Assembly (NCBI GenBank): GCA_029948255.1
Contig: JALIZF010001542.1
Location: 333,089-397,088, forward strand
Reading direction: 5' to 3'
From: Telmatactis stephensoni
Taxonomy: Eukaryota; Cnidaria; Anthozoa; Actiniaria; Isophelliidae
Length of the DNA: 64,000 nt
In this document: in pieces, positions 1-11,903 of the stretch
How positions within the stretch are numbered: the first letter of the stretch is position 1
Layout: each line of letters starts with the position of its first letter
Notes under the pieces: model-generated
What the model was told of the DNA's origin: nothing
The model's input: the letters and a program-made list of their open reading frames with translations, nothing else
Database searches by the model: none
Program-made: the position numbers and the translations under genes

Positions 1-237
1 TTGATTATTATGATTGAACACTTTCTGTATTTTCAGTTCTTTCCTTTTTTTCTTTAATGTTTTTCTTTGTTTCTGTTCATTTCATCCATCTTGTTTATTT
101 TTTCTCATTTCCTCCTTCCACCTCCTTCCCTTTCTCTCTATCCCTTCCATCCATTGATCTGTCCTTTCCTCTCTATCTTTGTTTTCAGATGGCTCATGCA
201 TGTATCACATGAGCCATCTGAAAATCAGGCTATCCTT

Positions 238-372
238 CTTCCCTCCATTCTTATTCCCTCCCTCCTTCCTTCCTTCCTTCCCTTCCTACCCTCCTCCTTC
301 TCTTCCCTTCCTTCATTCCTCCCGGCTCTCTCTCTCTCTCTCTCCATCCCTCCCTCCCTTCCTTTCTTCCTT
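238..372. repeat. Polypyrimidine (CCTT)n-rich tract
   Basis: A degenerate CT-rich run just upstream of the acceptor at 421. It is intronic and could serve as an extended polypyrimidine tract. Open frames across it are low-complexity artefacts. Confidence 0.7.
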
Positions 373-421
373 CCTTTGCTTGTATTCTACTTGTAGAACG
401 TTTTACTCCCTTTATTTTTAG

Positions 422-750
422 AAAACCACAAAATACACGTCCGCACCTGGGAAATACAGTTACTCAAACCGCACCATAGACTTAACGAAAAACGAGACTG
501 CAAATGGCGCAATCGTTTTCTCAAACAGTACCATGAACATAACTACAGTAAAGAACCAGATATACCCACCGTCGCTGACCGTCCCTGATGGGCTTGCAAG
601 TAGATCTGGTCTCAACGTCCTGGGCATAGTCATGTTTTCTATCGTATTTGGTATTGTATTGGGTCGGTTAGGTGAACGTGGAGCCCCCCTGAAAGCTGTT
701 CTTGAAGCAATGAATGATGTTATTATGCAGATGATTAATATTGTTATGTG
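422..750 (+). CDS. SLC1A: SLC1 (+) exon: glycosylated loop and following TM segments
   Basis: The acceptor AG ends at 421 behind a long polypyrimidine tract, and the donor GT is at 751. The 329-nt exon starts in phase 0 and ends after two bases of the Trp codon. It encodes the Asn-rich extracellular loop and a segment with [15 protein letters not shown]. The exon length equals that of the paralogue's exon at 16573-16901. Confidence 0.9.
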
Positions 751-3700
751 GTAGGTGACAAGAGGGGGGAGTCCCTTTCGCAGCCGTTTTTAGTCTCGTC
801 ACGCCACGCGAAGGAGACTAGGAGGGGAGGGGGAAGGGAGGGGGTTGCAAATTTTACTGCAGTAGTAAAACTAACCTTTCTGTCCATGATTATATATTTT
901 GTTCGTTAGTTTTTGGGGGTCATTTCCTGAAAGCCGGCCGATTCAGGGCTAATCCGATCCAGGATTCAAATTAATGGTTTTCTTAGAGTAGAACCTGGAT
1001 TGGCGCTACTCGGGCTTTTGGAAAGTCTGTCCTGCCAGACTGATTACTTTTTGAAGAGAAGCTAGTTTACCTTATTCGAAAAGAGTGTGTGAAAGCGCCG
1101 GATGTTTGCTCTATGGTTTATGTAACAACCCGGAGCCGCTCGGTTCTCAAAGAACCGGTAAGTTTACGGCCCGTAAACATACCCTATAAAGTTTACAGGT
1201 GTTTCTCGAAGCGCGGGTTGTACGTTTGCTCAAACATGTGTACAACCTTATTGCGCACTTCGGGGCTTTAACAGATGTTGCTAACCAAATCCACGTGACT
1301 CGTGAAAGAGAGTGCGAATCACATGACTGGACATGGAAAAGTTGAACTTCATCTTGGGACCACCTCGTGTAAGCATCCGCCTTTCCTAATAAGGAACCAA
1401 ATTGCAAAGTCTTTGAAGGCGCTGTTACACGCTGAAACTTTTGTCTGAAACTTGCCTCAATCGCCGTTGCGAGACAAGTTTGACAACGTATTGCACCGTG
1501 TAACATGGTCATTTAGCTGAAACTTTTCCCGGGTCGGTTTCACGAGACGGTTTCACGAAAAGTAGGACTGCTTTCTAATCCTGCAACAGAAACTTGAACA
1601 CGTTTCAGGACGAAATTTCAGCGTGTAACACCCCTTATGAAATTCGTCTCGCATCGGCGATCGACACAAGTTTCAGATAAAAGTTTCAGCGTGTAACAGC
1701 GGGTTAAGTTTCCCATTCAAGTCAGTATAGTGGAAAAACCTCGTAGACGACCACCTCCATTTAGCGACCGCGTAGGGTTGACATTCTGGGTGGTCGCTTA
1801 AGGGAGGTTCCACCGTATTTCTTGTAGATCCCATGCAGTTGCATGAGGGGTAAATAGTTCACTCAGTTTGGTGAATCTTTATCCAGTAGTGGATACGTTT
1901 ATTACATAGCGACCTGACTTTTGTAATGGACAAGGATTCGTGCAGACAATAGTGCTAGATATGTAAGTCTAGACCGGAAAAGTATTCACCCGGAGTTTTC
2001 GATCGCGGAAATCAATGTTTATCAGTGAGAGATTTATCACAGCACCTGGAGACCAGTATACCTCACTAAATAGCGGGATCTAACAGCGTGAAACACCAAA
2101 TAGGTTTTTTTTTGCGTTGAGGAGAAAAGTAAAGCACAAGTGTGCGTTTTTTGTCTATAGTAGCCCTTTTTCACGACACAGCATTAAAAATATGTTCTCT
2201 TTAAGTCTTTTTTAACTAACTTGACAGTCCTATAGAGATTTGTTCTTCTTCGTGCTAGAATATCAGTTGTCGTTAGTTTGAAGTTTTGGCCCGTCTGATA
2301 GCTTTGCTTTGGAGCGAGGCTAATATCGAAATTCAAACAGGGAAAGTTAAAGTGCCGAGATTCACGCCCTATTAGAGACAGAGATAAGATCCCTGGCTCA
2401 AGCGGAACTCGAGTCAACTTCAACTTTGCTGTTTATTCTTTGATTTATTAGGTTTCAAACGGTTCCTATTTATCTATGTATCTCAATGTCGTTTTCCACT
2501 CATACCTATTCCCAGTCGTTCCTGCTGGCTTGAGATCAATTGGTAGAGCACTGGACGTGGTGGAGGGATGGTGGAGTTGATTACCCGGGGAGGGGGGGGG
2601 GGGGGAACTCCTATATATAAGAGGGCGGGGATGCTCGTCATATCTTTTAGGGGTCAAAATCAGTGATCTGGTACCTTTTAGGGTGTCTTAAACTTTAGTG
2701 GACTACCAGAGACTTAGCTGGTACCTTTTAGGGTGTTTTCGGTAAATAAAATATCTAAAAATTAAATAAGCATTACTGAGACGATTTGAATGATCTGACT
2801 TGTGTCTCTTGAGCACACCGATACAGGAGTTTTTATTTTTTAAATTCTTCAATAATTTTGCTTTTGAATTGGTACATTTTAGGGGTAGAAATCAATTGTT
2901 GCCACGCCCAACAGGATAAGATTCAGATACCTTTTAGGGCTCATTTTCGAAATTTTCGACGAGCATCCCCGCCCTAATATATAGGAGTGCCCCTCCCCCC
3001 GGTTGATTACCACTTGATTTGGGGATTTTTTTCTGTAGCACTCGGGCACTTCCCTTGATTTCTCTTTGATTTATAGTTTTTACTAGTCTTTCACGCTTTC
3101 CACGTGACAATAATTTCCATGTTTGTTCTTTGCCAGGCTATCGCCTCTTGGTATTTGCAGCCTCATTGCTCAGAACCTGGTCAAGATGACCAATATCGCT
3201 GCTTCATTCAAAGCGCTTGGTATGTTTATGGTGACATCAATCGCTGGACTGCTTATACATGGTTTGATCCTGCTACCACTTATCTACTTTATCTTTACAC
3301 GTAAAAACCCATATCGGTTCATGCTGAACATACGCGATGCAATCATTACAGCTTTTGGTACCGACTCAAGGTGAGTATCATATAAGGTGTCTTGTGATTG
3401 GTTAGGGTGAGGTCCATACCGCCAAGTTGGCCCAGCAAATTAAATAATTAAAGTGTGACTTAAGGGGTACGTTTACGCGAGCGATTTCGTAAGGCGCTGA
3501 GTTCGACGCGACGAGTTTCACACGGTTTTCAGGTGAGACGTTTACGTGGAGACAAGGAAGAAACGGATGAAAAACGCATTGCGCATGCTCGAAAATTCGG
3601 CGGGAATTCGTGGACGCGTTCGTGTTTACAAATAAAAGTACCGTCGATTCAACTGTCGTGTATTATGCAAATTTCTCGTGTATTATTTGACCAGGAAAAA

Positions 3701-4813
3701 GAGAACAACTAAATCATATTTGTGCAAAAAGAGATAACTGAAGTTCGAGAAGTGTCTTGTTAAAATGTCTTGTGATTGGCTAGGGTGAGGTCTGTATCTC
3801 TACATATATATCAATATTGCCCAGTATTACTGACGCATGTGTTATTCCTTTTCAGCTCCGCCACTCTGCCAACTACAATGCGTTGCTGTGAAGAAATCAA
3901 CCGAGTAGACAAGCGAATTGTTCGTTTCGTATTGCCTCTGGGTGCCACGGTTAACATGGACGGCACGGCTTTGTACGAAGGCGTTAGCTGCTTGTGGATC
4001 GCACAAATGAACGGGATTAGTCTCAGCGCTAGTGAGATCATCACCACAGTGTAAGTTGTAACTGAAATTCTAAGTCTTAAACGTTGAAATCTCTCAGAAA
4101 ATTGCGTTCATTTCATCACGTGATTACTGACGTCACCCTTTGTTTTCAGGCTTACAGCCACTGCTGCAGCAGTCGGTGCAGCTGGTATTCCATCTGCAGG
4201 CTTGGTTACCATGTTGATAGTGTTGCAGGCTGTTGGTCTTCCTACTGACGACATTGCCCTTATATGGGCTGTGGACTGGTTCATGTAAGTATCCTAGTAA
4301 ACAGGCTACACGCGCCATTTCTCACGTGACTTGTGATATCATGGCTTACATCACGTGATGTAATGGCGTCATTAGGGAGCTTTAGCACGAGACGTTTTTT
4401 GTCAACATGGACGTCCGCGCACCTTTTTGTTCGTGCGCGCGCTGTCATAGATGAAATCTTGTACGTGAGAAACCTCATCTATGACAGCGTGCGCACGATC
4501 AAAAACGTACGCGTGACGTCCGTGTTGACAAATACGTCTCGTTCTTAAGCTTCCTATTATTTCCCAGAAGCTCTAATCGATTTTACCGACAGTATTTAAT
4601 CCTCCCCTTGTTTCTTGTTTTCATAGCGACCGATTCCGTACTATGGTCAACATTACGGGTGATGCATTCGGATCTGGAATTGTAGAACACCTGTCACGTG
4701 ACGACCTTATGCTGATGGACCACGTAGCTAACGATGAAGAAAACACATTCGCATTGGCTGATCGTTACAACGCTAAGGACCCGGATGCTGTCGTTGATGG
4801 GGAATCGGTCTGA
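422..4813 (+). CDS. SLC1A: SLC1-family amino-acid transporter, 5'-partial (five 3' exons)
   Basis: Exons 422-750, 3137-3370, 3856-4050, 4150-4284 and 4627-4813 join in frame through GT-AG sites and give 359 aa ending in TGA. Seen: an extracellular loop with four N-glycosylation sequons (NRT, NET, NST, NIT), a [12 protein letters not shown] segment, hairpin 1 with [12 protein letters not shown], the NMDGTALYE motif, hairpin 2 AAGIPSAG, and DRFRTMVN followed by GIVEHLSR. Known of the family: SLC1 proteins are Na+-coupled plasma-membrane trimers taking up glutamate/aspartate (EAATs) or neutral amino acids (ASCTs). The Arg in DRFRT matches the Arg that binds the acidic side chain, so acidic substrates are likely (inference). 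The start and transmembrane segments 1-3 lie left of the window. It converges on a paralogue at 11714-18548. The serine before SSS in hairpin 1 is Asp here. Confidence 0.93.
1420..1703. mobile_element. Foldback (MITE-like) element in SLC1 (+) intron
   Basis: The ends are inverted repeats: CTGTTACACGCTGAAACTTT near 1422 is answered by its near-complement ending in AGCGTGTAACAG near 1700. The middle holds further partial inverted copies of the same words. I see no coding capacity. Confidence 0.7.
2586..3001. mobile_element. G-rich TIR element with 10-bp target duplication (Mutator-like MITE)
   Basis: Terminal inverted repeats of about 50 bp begin with a G-run and then read ACTCCTATATAT and GGCGGGGATGCTCGTC. 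The element is flanked by the direct repeat GTTGATTACC at 2576-2585 and 3002-3011. The interior repeats the word CTTTTAGGG several times. A 9-10 bp duplication is typical of Mutator-like elements; family assignment is inference. It interrupts a tRNA-like stretch (TTGGTAGAGCACTGGAC near 2540). Confidence 0.75.
3137..3370 (+). CDS. SLC1A: SLC1 (+) exon: TM5/6 and start of hairpin 1
   Basis: 234 nt. The acceptor AG ends at 3136 and completes the split Trp codon; the donor GT is at 3371. It encodes [10 protein letters not shown], a hydrophobic helix, and TRKNPYRFM, ending in GTDS. Confidence 0.9.
3463..3645. repeat. Dispersed repeat, copy 1
   Basis: This shares GCATGCTCGAAAATTCGGCG, GTGGACGCGTTCGTGTT and ACAAATAAAAGTACCG with 21776-21870, so it is a dispersed repeat. 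No coding capacity is seen. Confidence 0.65.
3856..4050 (+). CDS. SLC1A: SLC1 (+) exon: hairpin 1 and NMDGT
   Basis: 195 nt, acceptor ending at 3855, donor at 4051. It encodes [14 protein letters not shown], the Na+-site motif NMDGTALYE and a WIAQMNG segment. Confidence 0.92.
4150..4284 (+). CDS. SLC1A: SLC1 (+) exon: hairpin 2
   Basis: 135 nt, acceptor ending at 4149, donor at 4285. It encodes [24 protein letters not shown] and IWAVDWF. Confidence 0.92.
4375..4556. mobile_element. Foldback MITE in the last intron of SLC1 (+)
   Basis: Inverted ends: GGGAGCTT...GCACGAGACG at the left and CGTCTCGTTC...AAGCTTCC at the right, with an internal inverted pair around CATAGATGA. TTA flanks both sides (4372-4374 and 4557-4559), compatible with a PIF/Harbinger-type 3-bp duplication. 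Confidence 0.65.
4627..4813 (+). CDS. SLC1A: SLC1 (+) terminal exon
   Basis: 187 nt from the acceptor at 4626 to the TGA at 4811-4813. It carries the substrate/Na+ helix DRFRTMVN and GIVEHLSR, then an acidic cytoplasmic tail of about 40 residues. Confidence 0.92.
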
Positions 4814-6387
4814 ATCAAGTTTCAGGCGGTTTTTTTCTCATTTTATTTAGCCTGAGTAGCCAGGCTCTCAAGAGAAATGGTAATTGTGATGGGAAAGAAG
4901 AAGAATGGGAAGAGCAAATAGAAAAATGTCGCAGTCACTCACAAGCTCCCCCATGTCCTCTTTCCCCCACCCCCATTCCTCTGAGACTGGATACTCAGGC
5001 TATATTTTAGTCCAGTAGTTTAAAGGCTACTTTGTAGACCAACTTACGGAGTTTCATCAAAGATGCGCGGTTTTATCTCAGGAGCGGGCTTGCTGTGTAA
5101 GATTTAGCTGCGCGAGGAATAAGTCGAGGGCGTCTATTTAGTGATAAAACCGTGTATCACAGATAGAACCCCGTAACTAGGGCTATGAAACAGCCTTCGT
5201 AGTGTAGATTTTTTAGAATTTAAATTTATAGGCAAGAAGAATTATTTTTGTCTGTATTTGGGTGAAATCAAAACATGGCAATCGTCGAAGCAAAAAATCT
5301 CCGTCATTTTTCCAGACGTTTTCACAAAGAACTTTCGCTCGTAGAAGGGTTGATCGAGCGAACAATCCTTCCTTTATATGTCTCTAGACTTATCACTCTG
5401 GAAAAGTACGGCAATAGTTTATTTCGATAGTTTCCTAGCTTGGCGTAGTTTTAACTTAATGAAAACGCAAAAGTTATCCAATCTGCTTTTTAGAGAGAAT
5501 GAATAATGCAAGCAATCAAATAGACCTTTTTACCGATATGGACGCCAACTTTAATCAAATTTCGAGCAATATCAGTGAGATACCAAGGGTGCAAATTTAG
5601 CAAGAGCTTTCTGCTTCCATATAAGTAAGTTTGTATTACTGTATTTTGAAGTTGAAAATATTTCATCAAGAAAAAAGCGAGTTTTCTTCGAAATTTCCCT
5701 CCAAATATACAGTTAATCAAGTTAGTAAGTTTTGCCCCTTGGACATATCACAATTGTTTAAATCTCATTTGTTCAAAATGGCACCCGTGTCGGTACAAAG
5801 GTCTATTGAACAACGCTCTCGGCACACAGTTTAGTGCTACAGACAAAACGCCATATAGTGAGGTCAATCTTCGCGCGCGCGAAATTGCTGTCGCAGTGGT
5901 TCAGTAGGCATCAAAATTACAAGAGCGCGCGATATTTTACGCAATTTTTGGACTGTTTCGGGAGTTTTGAAGCCAAAAATATGTAAAGATGTTTGACGTC
6001 ATTTGACAAAATACGACTCGATACAAAGTTAATTCGAGCCGTATGCTCTAACAGGATTGTATTTAATATGCAGCAAATGAATCGGGCTCGGCATTCAGAA
6101 CAGCTTAGATTTTTAAGATTTTTTTTTTCAAAAAGTCCTATTAGTGGAGCACTAGCTACTAGTCCTACTAGTGGAGCACATCATACGAATGTTAAGGACG
6201 CCGCTTTGCTCTTCTTACGGTGACAGAAGGCGCGTTTCCACTGCTTTCACTAGCACCGTGAAAGCATATTTATAAGTATGGAGGTTGGATAAGTTCTACT
6301 TTATTCGAGATTCACCTATTCTGCTGCCAACTTTCTTCACGAGGCTACTAGAGGTCATTTGTTTTCTTTTACTCCTGGTCCCGTTGA

Positions 6388-6545
6388 CCGCCGCCCGGTT
6401 GGATCAGTCTGTTGAGCGTAGGTCTAACTTTCGTGCGGGAGGTCGGGGTTCGATTTTTCAGTCGACCAAAATAATTGAGGAAAAATTGCTACTTTTGTAT
6501 TTGCAGCTACATGTGGTTAGACCTTCACGTCTTCTCGGATAAGGC
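6388..6545 (+). repeat. tRNA-derived SINE-like sequence
   Basis: A-box-like (GATCAGTCTGTTGAGCG) and B-box-like (GGGGTTCGATTT) words stand at tRNA-like spacing and are followed by non-tRNA sequence. It lacks a clean cloverleaf, so it is not called a tRNA gene. Confidence 0.5.
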
Positions 6546-7437
6546 CGTTAAACCGTAGGTTCCGTCTCCATTTGAATGTTCCAGCAATGAGGTCGGCCTA
6601 CGAGATTAGAGATAAGACCTTAAAAATGAATAAGACCTTAAAAATCATGTATTATGGCCAGCAATAGGAACTACTTAGGCAGGTGCTGGATTGCACTCAA
6701 ACTCAAACTCTGGTAGCCTCAGTACGAAGCAGAATATTTGAATTCTCGAATAGGGTCTATTTTCTGAGCATGCGCACTGGTGCTGCTCATAGCATCTCAA
6801 GATGGCGGAAAGATTTTTCTCCGCTGGAGCATTGACAAAAATGTCTTCCAACTCGACAATAACAATTCAAAGTTATTTGCTTTATCTTGTCAGTGTTATT
6901 TGTAAATATTTTTTAACCTATTTTGAAAGAACCTCTTAAAAAGCAAACACTGACAAAAAGAAAATCAAGTCTGAAAATTTAAAATACTTCAGAAGTAGCG
7001 GTTGAGCCTTTATCTTCAGAAACAACCACACAAAATCGAACTGCAACAGTGTATCATTTCCTCTGAGGATTCAAATTGCTTTTCATCAAAGTTTCTAGAT
7101 TTTCGGTAAGGTTTTCGCTTGTCACTAGGTTGCTCGCGCAGCGACAACCTTGCGTGACTCCTTTTAACAGTTACTTGGGAGATAATTTACCATATTATAG
7201 GTAGCTAAGTGTACTAAAATGTTATACTTTTGAGGTAAGGATAAAAAACAAATTGTATCGGAGAGGGGATAGTAAATTTTAACACCTGACATCCATCATG
7301 CTTTGCGCGGAGCTTGTCTGCAAAGATGGCAGCCATTTTGGTTTCTTGGGTAATGAAGAAATTCAAAATTTCCTCACTTACCAAGTGCTAGTCTTTTTAG
7401 AGACTAATGACTATATTTTCATGTTTATAGCGTTAGT

Positions 7438-7588
7438 TTGCTCCAAATGGTATAGAAGGATTTCACGGCAGCCATGTTTGTGGTCAGAATAATAGACCTT
7501 TTCTCCCAAGAGAAATAAAATCTTTTGTCATTGTACTTGCCCACAAACATGGCTGCCATGAAATCCCTCTATAGCCAATCCGAAGCAC
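7438..7588. repeat. Inverted repeat / hairpin
   Basis: GGATTTCACGGCAGCCATGT near 7458 is complemented by ACATGGCTGCCATGAAATCC near 7548, inside a longer imperfect inverted pair. It is MITE-like with no target duplication that I can define. Confidence 0.6.
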
Positions 7589-9119
7589 ATTCATTCTGAC
7601 CCTCGCAAAGCATCATTGATTTACGGTGCAAATAGACCTTTTCACAGTTACATCTTCACCACATCTATAGGTTTACGTTGACCGAGCATTGATACAAAAC
7701 CTCTTTCTTTTGACATGTAAATTTTGTTATTGTTAAGGCAATGATCAATAGGCAATGTACGCAAGAGCTTGCAAAGCACTCTGGGAATTGGAGTCCAGCA
7801 AAAATCTAACAACGATTTCTAGCGACCTACGAGCATTTTGTAAAATTTTAATTTTCTTATGCTAAAATACTTGCATTTTCTGTAAAGAAATGACAGAGAT
7901 AGATTTTTGTGCTTATTTCAGCGGGAATATAAAAGTGCAAGTGCTCAGTTTCCCATCATGCTTTGCTTTAGAAAATGACGCTCGTGCACATTACCTATTG
8001 GGCAACATCCGCTGAAAGTACCTCCCTGGTTAATTTGTGTGCATTTCTTGCCTTTTCAAATTCACGGCTGTCACCAAATGCCAGAAAATATATTCAATAG
8101 ATGCTGGCGTTGAGCAAGATGTAACTGTGAAATGATCTGTTGTGAGTGTATGGTGTATTTTCATGTAAGATTTATATTTGTATATCTTTGTAAAGAAACT
8201 GGTTATATATGAAAAAGGGTCGCAAATGATGTCATCGATATATCTGTCTGTCTCTGATTGGTTAAAACAATTGTGCGACCAGTCGGGGGTGAGAATTAAT
8301 GAGTTTTTATCATGTAATGCAAAAGTCACAGTACAGAAATATAATTACCATAGCTGGAAAGAGATGCCTACCAGCAAAGGTTTTCTTACAAATTTACACT
8401 TTTCAAAAATTCATATTCTCGCGAGTTTTGGATTTAATTCCTTCAAACTTCACTGTCTTGCTAATTTTAACATGCTCGTTCTAGCTATGGTATTTATTTT
8501 TCTGTTTTACGAATTAAAAATACCTGATAAAAGCTCGTTGACCAATCAGAAGTGGTCGAACAGTCAGGAGTGAGAATGAGTTTGAGGCTGTTTATATTAG
8601 TGAAGGCGAATTGTCCCGGAATAACTCTTGTTTTGTGTCCTCCAGGGTAAAGAAAACAAAACACTTCGTATAAACAGCCCCCAATTTAAATTGTTTTCTT
8701 ACAATCGTTCATCTAACGTGAAGTAAATACGATTGGACCACTCCTGGTTGCACCCTGTTTTCTATTAACAAAAGGCATCATAACTAAGTTGGGTTTTTAA
8801 TATACTCTAAACGTATGTGTGAAATAAAAAGTTAATTAAAAAGGTAAACTCGTCTCTCTCTCGTTGAGAAACCCTAAATTTGTTTGACGCTCAGGCTAGG
8901 GGTTGTTTATGAAGGCAAGTTGTCCTGGTGTCCCATGCCAAGGGTAAAGAAACTAAGGGACTCATCCCTACTACCAGGGACAACTCGCCGTCCCGTAATC
9001 AAGGCCTTAGGCCCTGTTTATATGGAGAAAAGTTGTTTAAGCCCTCCTCCCCTCGAGACAATTTTACAGAGCGTTTATATGGAGTTTCGTAAAACCCAGC
9101 CTGGTTCTCGAGGAACGTG

Positions 9120-9260
9120 CTTGCGCATATCATGTTTGAGCTGTCTTGCAATTCACATATGATCTGAGCGCTCGAGCTGGGACTCGAACCCGGACCACAG
9201 CGGTGATCATGAAAGGCCGGTGCTCTCACCGCTCGCCCAACCATGCCACCCATGATATGA
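9120..9260 (-). repeat. tRNA-derived SINE, minus strand
   Basis: On the minus strand a tRNA-like head reads GGTTGGGCGAGCGGTGAGAG (A box) and GGGTTCGAGTCCC (B box). Similar heads occur at about 13070-13160, 37290-37390 and 61800-61850, so this is a dispersed family. Confidence 0.65.
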
Positions 9261-9289
9261 ACTGAATACAATGTGGGAAAATACATTTT

Positions 9290-9660
9290 CCTAGATATTT
9301 CCTAGATTTGTTCTATCATAGGAAATTGCATCTTCCTAGATATTTCCTATCATAGGAAAATGAAAAGGTAGGAAATATTTAGGAAAATGTCCTATGGTAG
9401 GATATAATCTAGCCTGCGTAGCGGCCCTATTGGGGAGGGGGAAGGGAAAGGGGAGAAGGGGAATGGGGAGAGGAAGAAGGAAGGACCCTCCCCAATCCCC
9501 CTCCCTCCTTGCCCCAGTCCCTTCCCCCTCCCCCTTAGGGCCGCTACCGGTAGGCTAGATATATCTAGCAAAATGTATTTTCCTACATTTTGTGGCCAGT
9601 TCCTATCATAGGAAAATGCAATTTGCTAGATATTTCCTATCATAGGAAATGCGCAAAAAT
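9290..9660. repeat. Array of short palindromes (TTTCCTATCATAGGAAA)
   Basis: The 17-bp palindrome and variants such as CCTAGATATTTCCTA recur many times. A TIR element at 9410-9557 interrupts the array. Confidence 0.7.
9410..9557. mobile_element. MITE, TAGCCTGCGTAGCGGCC family, copy 1
   Basis: Inverted ends TAGCCTGCGTAGCGGCC and GGCCGCTACCGGTAGGCTA enclose a purine/pyrimidine-rich centre. The flanks GATATAATC and GATATATCT may be a diverged 9-bp duplication. A shorter relative lies at 15007-15087. Confidence 0.7.
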
Positions 9661-11384
9661 TTCCAGTGATGACGTATGTAGATATGTGATCACTAGCGGG
9701 TCCAGCGGGGGTCGAAGGGGTCCACGGACCCCCCCTCCCCCCTCCCCCCCTCCCCCCTCCTTAAGGGTTTGATTTTTTTTGGTAATAGAAATTGTTAGAA
9801 GTTTTGCGTTATGTTGTGTAGAGTATTATACACAGTTGGGTTTAAGAAACGGAACCCCCTGTAAAAATCCGTTACTGGTGATTGCAATTATTGCACATAA
9901 AATCTACTTATACGCGCGCGTATTCGACACAAAAATTCCCTTTACTGAAACACTTTGTATTCTAGATCTAATTTGAAAAACTAAATAAACTTTCAAACTA
10001 CTACAAATTTGAATTACCTTATTACTAAAAATATTTCCACACAAGCAAAATTTCTATGACAAGTAGAATTTCCACGTCTACAGAAGCAAAATGTAGTTGT
10101 CATATGAAATTTGGTCAAACTTTCTCATCGATACGCGAGCAAAAACATATTTATCAAAGAAACTTTGTCTTGAAAATTTGCTTGTATGGATGGCCTTAAC
10201 AGGACAAATGTCTCTACCTCTAGACGTCTAGTAACGTACAAACAGACCAAACCCAGTGTCCTCTCAATCGAGTGGTAAACATTCCGTTCAATACGGGCGT
10301 ATAGAATGTATGAAATAAATATATTGATAGGGAAAATACCCTGAGCAAATATTTTCACCTATGATCTTTAATGAGAAATTAATCTTCGATTGAAGAGACT
10401 TTGGTCTATCTGGTATTAAAACTACGGGTTCCCACTCTGAATTGATTAATTTCTAGTATTTAACAATTAGACCCGTAGCCCGAATAGATTACTCGTGGCC
10501 CATGAAGGCAAGAGGTCTAATTGTTTTAGTATCCACTATCTTGTAGGTCAAACTTACAGTAAGAAACATCTGCAAATCGCGATTCAGCCAGCATTGTTTT
10601 TCTTTTCAAATCCTGTGCTTTTCTCAACCATGAGCTATCACTAGTAACCCCCTAGTAGAGTAGCCAATTGGAATACAGGATTTGTGATAGACCACAAGTT
10701 GGTGGATACTAATATAAAACGTGATAAAATAACGATTGCATTTGTAAAAATTGCATATATTTCCCTCTTCTACTACTGTTCTTGTCACTAAAAATGTTTG
10801 GAACGGCTTTCGGCTTTGGAAAAAATTGTAGATGCTAGTGAAAAATTGGTTTAAATCTTTACAAGATTCTACATTAAATAAACGATATATAGTCGACGGC
10901 GCAATTAACTGTATCTTAGGCTACGTTTAAACCAAGTAGGATAAAATTGGAATTCAAATCTTTTGCTACGGTTGAGTCTTATCTAAGAAACGTTTCATTT
11001 TAAAAACGGAAGATTGTTTGGATACGTAGCTTAACGTATTTTTGCGCACAATAAACGACTTGTATTAATTAAGTACAATGGTAAGACTGAAAAAATACTT
11101 TAGAATGTTGTTAGTGGATTGCATGTTTGTAGTTATGAATGGAACTTTTTCTCTTAAAAATAGATTGAATTGATGTCCGCAAAATGTAAAATATGACTTA
11201 AACTAAAACTGCAGTTAAGTTTTAACTTAACTTGTTTTAAAATCAGACTACAATGTGTTTATGCTCTCTTGATGATATTGATTACTACACGCACTGACTA
11301 TATTACTAGCTCTATTAGAAGCCAAGTGAAACAGAAATACATTTTACTGCAAATACATTATATATATATATGACTGCCATGGCA

Positions 11385-11745
11385 ACGACGTTTATGTGGT
11401 TGTCATGCATGTCAATGCTGATTACGGGCTGAGGTAGTGTAGTTACAAACTTGTCATGACAACTTCGTTAGAAAAATAATGCTTTGCTACTTTTCATGTT
11501 CTAACGACGTACATGGTTGTCAGTGACAACATTGCTCACAAGGTTGCCATGACGGTATTTTAAATGCTGTTGTCATAACAACAGCATCACTGTCATGACA
11601 ACATTGCTTACATGGTTATGACAGTATTGCAACTATATAGATGTCATGACCTTTTGTAACCACCTCGTTGTCATAAAAACATTCTCGCTAAGTCGTTGTC
11701 ATGACAACACTGCTTACATGGTTGTCATGATTATGTTGTCTTTGA
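11385..11745. repeat. Degenerate minisatellite with TTGTCATGACAAC units
   Basis: Recurring units combine TGTCATGACAAC, ATTGCTTACATGG and GTTGTCATGAC at irregular spacing. The array runs into the last exon of the minus-strand SLC1 gene and supplies its final codons and stop. Confidence 0.75.
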
Positions 11746-11903
11746 CGTGTGGGTTGGGGTAGTCGTTCTTCCTCTCATCAGAGTCTCGATCGGATGTCGC
11801 AGTCTCATAATCAACCAAGGCAAGGTCGTGACGAGAAAGATGCTCTATAATGCCAGCACCAATAGAGTCGCCAAGAACGTTGACAGTCGTACGAAAACGA
11901 TCC
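11714..11903 (-). CDS. SLC1A: SLC1 (-) terminal exon
   Basis: 190 nt to the TAA at 11716-11714. It encodes [27 protein letters not shown] and a polar tail ending IIMTTM. Confidence 0.92.

Larger units (their letters stand above)
4814..11713. other. Gene-free stretch between the convergent SLC1 genes
   Basis: I see no exon here. It holds a hairpin at 7438-7588, tRNA-derived SINEs near 6388 and 9120, palindromic TTTCCTATCATAGGAAA arrays at 9290-9660 interrupted by a MITE, homopolymer C at 9726-9762, and diverged GTTTATAT-type foldback fragments at 8580-9100. The rest is unassigned AT-rich sequence. Confidence 0.6.

Noticed and set aside
67..421. Pro/Ser/Leu-rich open frames at the left edge
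   Set aside because: A CT-rich tract upstream of a splice acceptor; low complexity, no recognisable protein.
9170..9245. Functional tRNA gene
   Set aside because: A and B boxes are present on the minus strand, but no cloverleaf pairing and repeated family copies point to a SINE.
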